A program made the position numbers and the translations under genes. 27,733 bases of DNA, taken from JBDKTK01 sp039680225. GTDB taxonomy: Bacteria; Desulfobacterota; Syntrophia; Syntrophales; UBA4778. Each line of letters begins with the position of its first letter. Within the stretch, counting starts at the first letter, position 1. The stretch covers positions 1 to 27,733 of the forward strand of contig JBDKTK010000151.1 in the NCBI GenBank assembly GCA_039680225.1. Direction: 5' to 3'. This document shows positions 24,069 through 27,733 of this stretch, piece by piece. Under the pieces are notes generated by a model. That model saw nothing but the letters and a program-made list of their open reading frames with translations. It was not told the DNA's origin and searched no databases.

Positions 24069-24776
24069 ATGGAAAAGGCCCAGTCGCAGCCGCCGCGTTC
24101 GCTCGATAAAATGATAGAGGAGCAGATCAAAAGGTGGCAAATCGATCAAAAGAAAAAATATAAAAAACCTATCCGGCCCGTTATCACCATTTCCAGGCTG
24201 CCGGGCGCCGGGGCGAAGCAGATTGCGGAGCTGCTGTCCAAAGATCTCCAGATAGACTTTTTCGACGAGGGGATTGTCGAAGAGATCTCGGTCAGCGCCA
24301 GCGTCAACAAAAGGGTGGTGGAATCGCTTGACGAGCAGGACCGCTCCGTCCTCAATGACTGGCTTTCCGCTTTGGGCCACGACTATATGTCGTCATATGA
24401 GTACCTGGAGCACCTCACAAAGGTGGTCGGCGCGATCGGGACACACGGTTACGCGCTCATCCTGGGGAGAGGGGCGAGCTTCATTCTCCCGCAGGAAGTC
24501 AGCCTTCGCGTCCTCATTACGGCCCCCAGGGAAAAAAGAGTAAATAACGTTTCCAAAAGGTTCAAAGTCAGCGAAGCGGCAGCGCGCCGGGAAGTGATGA
24601 AGACCGAATCGGACCGGCAGGCCTTCATCAGGAAGTACTTCCATACCGATTTGCTCGATCCGAACAACTACGATCTCGTCATCAATACGGTAAATTTTGA
24701 AACGGATACGGCTGTCAAGATTATCAAGGAGGCGTTCAATTCCCGGCACTGGTACAACTATTCGGTGCCGAAATGA
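24069..24776 (+). CDS. Cytidylate-kinase-like protein with atypical P-loop
   Basis: A 235-residue protein of the cytidylate-kinase-like (Cytidylate_kin2) type. The start at 24069 has GGAGGT just upstream. The N-terminus (about 1-35) is a basic helical extension, SLDKMIEEQIKRWQIDQKKK. The nucleotide loop reads SRLPGAGAKQIA (42-53) in place of GxxGxGKT, and later parts show LGRGASFILP and RVNNVSKRFKVSEAAARREV, typical of this family's substrate and lid regions. Family members lack a demonstrated general CMP-kinase role; regulation or small-molecule phosphorylation is a guess. It lies between two CoA-transferase/GNAT genes, divergent from one and convergent with the other. Confidence 0.8.
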   Translation: MEKAQSQPPRSLDKMIEEQIKRWQIDQKKKYKKPIRPVITISRLPGAGAKQIAELLSKDLQIDFFDEGIVEEISVSASVNKRVVESLDEQDRSVLNDWLSALGHDYMSSYEYLEHLTKVVGAIGTHGYALILGRGASFILPQEVSLRVLITAPREKRVNNVSKRFKVSEAAARREVMKTESDRQAFIRKYFHTDLLDPNNYDLVINTVNFETDTAVKIIKEAFNSRHWYNYSVPK

Positions 24777-24797
24777 AACACTGGGTCCAGGAATAAA

Positions 24798-24823
24798 CTG
24801 GATTCCAGCCTGCGCGGAATGAC
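24798..24823. repeat. Degenerate copy of a dispersed GGATTCC...GGAATGAC repeat
   Basis: CTGGATTCC-A-GC-CTGC-GCGGAATGAC matches the common intergenic repeat with an ATTCC/GGAAT stem, missing one G. It fills the gap between the convergent kinase-like gene and copy B. A second piece, CAGTCATTCCCGG, begins at 24864 and runs into the 3' end of copy B. Confidence 0.55.
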
Positions 24824-24866
24824 TCATCAAAATTTACGAACCGATATCCCCTTTTTATTGAAACAG

Positions 24867-26738
24867 TCATTCCCGGAACATCATCCGCAGCTGGGCCAGC
24901 CCCGCGATGTTGCGCCTGTCCATCTCGAAACCGCCCTTTTCAAAAACGTGCAGCATGGGCGTGTTGTCCATCAGCACGTCGGCCGTGAACCCCAGAAGCC
25001 CCTGTCTCTTTGCAAGGTACGTAAGGTACGACAGCAGCTCGGAGCCGAGGCCCCGGTTCTGGTAATCGTCCCTCACCGCAAACGCCACTTCCGCGGTATG
25101 GGTCTCCGGGTCCATGTTGTACCTGCCCACCGCCACGACTTTTTCATTGTCCTCCTGGCCCATCACCGCCAGGATCGCGGTTTCCGTAAAATGGTCGATT
25201 ATGACGAGCTCCTGGACGCGTTCGTGGGGCATGTCCATCCGGGGCGAAATGAACCTCCGGTACGTGCTCTTCTCCGAAAGGGAATACAGGAACTCCTGCA
25301 GCAGCGGCTCGTCGGAAATCCTCACCGGCCTGAACAGGACGGGCTCGCCCTTCTTTGTCGTCCGCCACGTCTCAAGTTCCTCGGGGTAGCGGCCGCGCTG
25401 CCCGGGTATGAAGGCCTGGTCCTGGTAGATGTACCCGGACTTTTTTGCCTCTTCGATAAGCCAGGGCTGGAACTTGGGGTGCGCGATCGCAATGAGCTCC
25501 ATCGCGCGCTCCCGGATATTTTTCCCCTGGAGATAGGCGATCCCGTACTCGGTCACCACGTACTGGACGTCGCCCCGGATCAGGGTGGCGCCTGCCCCCC
25601 GCTTGAGGGCGGGCACTATCCTCGAGACCACGTCGCAGGCCGCTGTTGAAGGGATGGTCAGGATTGTCTTGCCGCCCGCCAGCGCGGCCCCGCGCATGAA
25701 ATCGGCCTGGCCCCCGATCCCGCTGTACATTTTTGTCCCTATGGATTCGGCAGTGGCCTGCCCGGTAAGGTCGATTTCCAGCGCGCTGTTGATTGCGACC
25801 ATGTTGTCGATTTTGGCGATGATCAGGGGGTTGTTGGTATAATCAATCGTCTTGAATTCAAATAAGGGGTTGTCGTTGATATATTCGTAAGTCGACTTGC
25901 TCCCCATGCAGAAGCTGGCGACCGTTTTTCCCCGGTCGATTTTCTTGCGGGTGTTGTCGATTACCCCTTTCTTCATAAGCTCCACGACGCCGTCGCTGAG
26001 GAGCTCGGTATGGACGCCGAGATTTTTTTTCCTGGTCAGGTTGGCCAGCACCGCATTGGGAATGCTGCCGTAGCCCGCCTGGATGGTGTCGCCGTCCTGG
26101 ATGAGGTGCGCCACGTAAGTGCCGATCCTCCCGGCTATTTCCGAGTCCGCCCCGGGGCTGTATTCGAGGATGGGTTCGTTGTATTCGACGATGTAATCCA
26201 CCTCGTGGATCCTGATGAAAGCATCCCCGTGGACCCTGGGCATGAAGGAGTTGACCTGGGCGACAACGAGCGAAGCCGCCTCGATCGCCGCTTTGACTAT
26301 ATCGACGCTGACGCCGAGGCTCATGTACCCGTGCTCGTCGGGCGGCGATGTCTGGATAAGCGCCACATCGATGCGCGCCAGCCCCCGGCGGAACAGGTCC
26401 GGCACCTGGGAAAGGAAGACCGGCGTGTAGTCGCCGCTGCCCCGGTTGACCGCGCTCCTTGTGCTGTCACCGATAAAGAAGGAATTGAGCCGGAAATTCT
26501 GCCGGAACTTGTCGCTGGTATACGGGGCCACCCCCAGCGACATTATGTGGAGCACTTCCGCGTCAAAGAATGATTTGGGGTTGCTTTGCACGTACTTGAT
26601 CAGGGCGTGGACAAGCTCCTGGGGTTCGGCGCAGGCGGACCCGATAAAGATCCTGTCCCCCCGGTGAATTTTCTTGAAGATCTCGCTTACCGGCGCGAAC
26701 TTTTCAGAGTATATTTTTCTCCAGCGCTCTAATCCCAT
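24867..26738 (-). CDS. CoA-transferase/acetyl-CoA hydrolase fused to a GNAT acetyltransferase (copy B)
   Basis: A 623-residue paralogue of the protein encoded at 21985-23868, alike along its whole length. CoA-transferase domain about 1-450 with GSACAEP, GYGSIPNA, the active-site segment HTELLSDG (glutamate 245) and GIGGQADFMRGA; GNAT domain 467-623 with QNRGLGS as acetyl-CoA loop. It ends FRE, four residues before the end of copy A, and its stop lies inside a repeat-like sequence. An AGGA site precedes the ATG and it has its own strong promoter, so it is expressed apart from the synthetase operon. Both copies keep the family residues, so both are likely active. Confidence 0.9.
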   Translation of the reverse strand: MGLERWRKIYSEKFAPVSEIFKKIHRGDRIFIGSACAEPQELVHALIKYVQSNPKSFFDAEVLHIMSLGVAPYTSDKFRQNFRLNSFFIGDSTRSAVNRGSGDYTPVFLSQVPDLFRRGLARIDVALIQTSPPDEHGYMSLGVSVDIVKAAIEAASLVVAQVNSFMPRVHGDAFIRIHEVDYIVEYNEPILEYSPGADSEIAGRIGTYVAHLIQDGDTIQAGYGSIPNAVLANLTRKKNLGVHTELLSDGVVELMKKGVIDNTRKKIDRGKTVASFCMGSKSTYEYINDNPLFEFKTIDYTNNPLIIAKIDNMVAINSALEIDLTGQATAESIGTKMYSGIGGQADFMRGAALAGGKTILTIPSTAACDVVSRIVPALKRGAGATLIRGDVQYVVTEYGIAYLQGKNIRERAMELIAIAHPKFQPWLIEEAKKSGYIYQDQAFIPGQRGRYPEELETWRTTKKGEPVLFRPVRISDEPLLQEFLYSLSEKSTYRRFISPRMDMPHERVQELVIIDHFTETAILAVMGQEDNEKVVAVGRYNMDPETHTAEVAFAVRDDYQNRGLGSELLSYLTYLAKRQGLLGFTADVLMDNTPMLHVFEKGGFEMDRRNIAGLAQLRMMFRE

Positions 26739-26778
26739 TTAAAAATATCCTGAACACTCTGAAATACTAATCTGGAAA

Positions 26779-26807
26779 ATACTAAACCTGCGGTGGGGCC
26801 GTGTCAA
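26779..26807 (-). promoter_or_regulatory. Sigma-70 promoter of CoA-transferase/GNAT copy B
   Basis: Minus-strand TTGACA (26807-26802), 17-base spacer, TAGTAT (26784-26779). The predicted leader is about 35 bases. No comparably strong promoter was seen ahead of copy A. Confidence 0.6.
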
Positions 26808-26881
26808 GGCGGCTTTCCGGAGCGGGGCTTTGATTTTAATGTTGTTGAAAAGGGATCAAATATATGCCATGAAAGCTCCGT

Positions 26882-27613
26882 ATGAAGAAAACATTCGCAC
26901 CCGCAATTTTTCTCTTTGCCGTTGCGCTCGCCGTTGCGACCATGCCGGCCCTTACCGCGACGGCGGAGGACCCGGAAGAGCCATCCATTTTCAGCGGGAT
27001 TGTCATTGAAGCTGTGCCGGCCGCGCCGACTGACCTGACGGTGGCATCCGTCTCGGACAACCAGATTACGATCAATTGGACGGACAACTCCGCCGACGAA
27101 ACCAAATTCAAGATATGGCGGGCGGTGTTCAGCGGCGGGCTCTATCTCCTGACGGAGGTCGGCCCCAATGTAACAACGTACGCCGATGCGGGACTCGAGT
27201 CGGGAACGACCTACTCGTACCTGGTACAAGCCTGCAACGGCGACGGCTGCTCCGATTCAAACCAGGTATCGGCGACCACTTCCGGGGACAGCGACGACCA
27301 TGTCTACATAAACTGCTTTATCGCAACGGCCGTATACAGGGACGCCTTCCACCCGGACGTGCAGTCCTTGAGGAAATTCCGGGACGAATACCTGATGACG
27401 AACCGGGCGGGGCGGGCCTTTGTGCGCCTTTACTACCGCTACTCGCCGCCGGTCGCGGGCTTTGTCGCATCCCACGAGCTGTTGAGGGTCCCGTTGCGGG
27501 CGGCATTTGTTCCCGTTGCCGCTTCGGCACGGCATCCCCTTGCCGCGATGTTTGTATTTTCCGGGGTTATCGCCTGCGGGGCGGTAATAATAAAGCGTCG
27601 CAAGAAAAAGTAG
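26882..27613 (+). CDS. Exported fibronectin type III protein with CFI-box C-terminal domain
   Basis: A 243-residue protein. An N-terminal signal peptide (about 1-28, KKTFAPAIFLFAVALAVAT) is followed by a fibronectin type III domain (about 46-134, PTDLTVASVSDNQITINWTDNS ... GTTYSYLVQACN). The C-terminal part starts CFIATAVYRDAFHPDV at Cys145 and ends with a membrane segment (about 220-237) and the basic tail KRRKKK. This arrangement matches what I recall as the CFI-box C-terminal domain, a cysteine-led module of exported proteins. I infer surface or periplasmic anchoring. The ribosome site is weak. It is monocistronic, with a strong terminator after it. Confidence 0.75.
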   Translation: MKKTFAPAIFLFAVALAVATMPALTATAEDPEEPSIFSGIVIEAVPAAPTDLTVASVSDNQITINWTDNSADETKFKIWRAVFSGGLYLLTEVGPNVTTYADAGLESGTTYSYLVQACNGDGCSDSNQVSATTSGDSDDHVYINCFIATAVYRDAFHPDVQSLRKFRDEYLMTNRAGRAFVRLYYRYSPPVAGFVASHELLRVPLRAAFVPVAASARHPLAAMFVFSGVIACGAVIIKRRKKK

Positions 27614-27638
27614 GGGCGGCCGGCGGCCGCCCTTTTTT
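27613..27638 (+). terminator. Rho-independent terminator of the FN3/CFI-box gene (repeat family)
   Basis: Stem GGGCGGCC (27614-27621), loop GGC, GGCCGCCC (27625-27632), then TTTTTT. It starts right at the stop codon of the upstream gene. Confidence 0.88.
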
Positions 27639-27661
27639 ATAAGACAGAGATTCTGTATGCC

Positions 27662-27733
27662 TCAGATGTACTCAAGGATGCGGACGGCGCTCTCAATCAC
27701 CAGGTCGGCGCCGGCTTCCTCCAGGCCCTCCCT
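27662..27733 (-). CDS. C-terminal end of a probable HAD-family hydrolase, cut by window edge
   Basis: Reading inward from the window end, 23 codons are open to a TGA at 27664-27662, giving REGLEEAGADLVIESAVRILEYI. The pattern LxEAGADLVIxS followed by a short helix is the usual tail of phosphoglycolate-phosphatase-like HAD hydrolases. Too little is visible for more than a family suggestion. It is convergent with the FN3/CFI-box gene, whose terminator lies between them. Confidence 0.5.
   Translation of the reverse strand, partial: REGLEEAGADLVIESAVRILEYI

Noticed and set aside
1..27733. CRISPR arrays, tRNA or rRNA genes, insertion sequences, prophage genes
   Set aside because: Looked for by eye on both strands; no regularly spaced repeats, tRNA cloverleaf, transposase or integrase sequence was found.

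Overview
The window reads as an ordinary chromosomal stretch of a GC-rich Gram-negative bacterium. Two-membrane features include MlaA, a TolC-type channel, two lipoproteins and an outer-membrane barrel. Gene content (ADP-forming acyl-CoA synthetase, CoA-transferase/GNAT fusions, FolE2 with QueD, a PpsR-type regulator, a PII-like protein behind an RND pump) and the intergenic palindromes fit a Desulfobacterota (former Deltaproteobacteria) or nearby anaerobic lineage. That assignment is inference. No rRNA, tRNA, CRISPR array, insertion sequence or prophage was seen.

Layout. 1-7388 (+): 5'-truncated ABC1/UbiB-type kinase, then a tripartite RND efflux operon (TolC-like channel, lipoprotein adaptor, RND pump) ending in a PII-like small protein. 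7419-8081 (-): FmdB zinc ribbon and HIT protein. 8205-9593: small unknown gene (+), multi-pass membrane protein (-), headless TetR remnant (-). 9637-12993 (-): queD and folE2 (pterin/queuosine precursor steps), then a secreted alpha/beta hydrolase translationally coupled to an MlaA lipoprotein. 13154-14883: coiled-coil protein (-), PpsR-type bifunctional kinase (+), HU (+). 14946-17349: outer-membrane barrel (-), radical SAM protein (+), unknown Cys-rich-N-terminus protein (-). 17748-18725 (+): LysM-LysM-NlpC/P60 wall hydrolase behind a strong promoter. 18810-26738: CoA/acetate region. 26882-27613 (+): fibronectin-III protein with a CFI-box C-terminus. 27662-27733 (-): last codons of a probable HAD hydrolase.

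The most interesting region is 18810-26738. A minus-strand operon with overlapping genes encodes a CoA-transferase fused to a GNAT acetyltransferase, a full-length ADP-forming acyl-CoA synthetase with its catalytic His257, and a BioD-like/DRTGG protein that looks like the regulatory half of phosphotransacetylase without the catalytic half. Next to it lie a divergent cytidylate-kinase-like gene with an atypical P-loop and a second, very similar CoA-transferase/GNAT gene with its own promoter. Together these suggest acyl-CoA/acetate energy metabolism coupled to protein acetylation, a rearranged relative of the Pat (synthetase-GNAT) architecture.

Small-scale signals include five G/C-rich intergenic hairpins with a shared core (two of them acting as terminators), a degenerate dispersed repeat, an AT-rich repeat inside the efflux operon, and an apparently leaderless promoter for queD.
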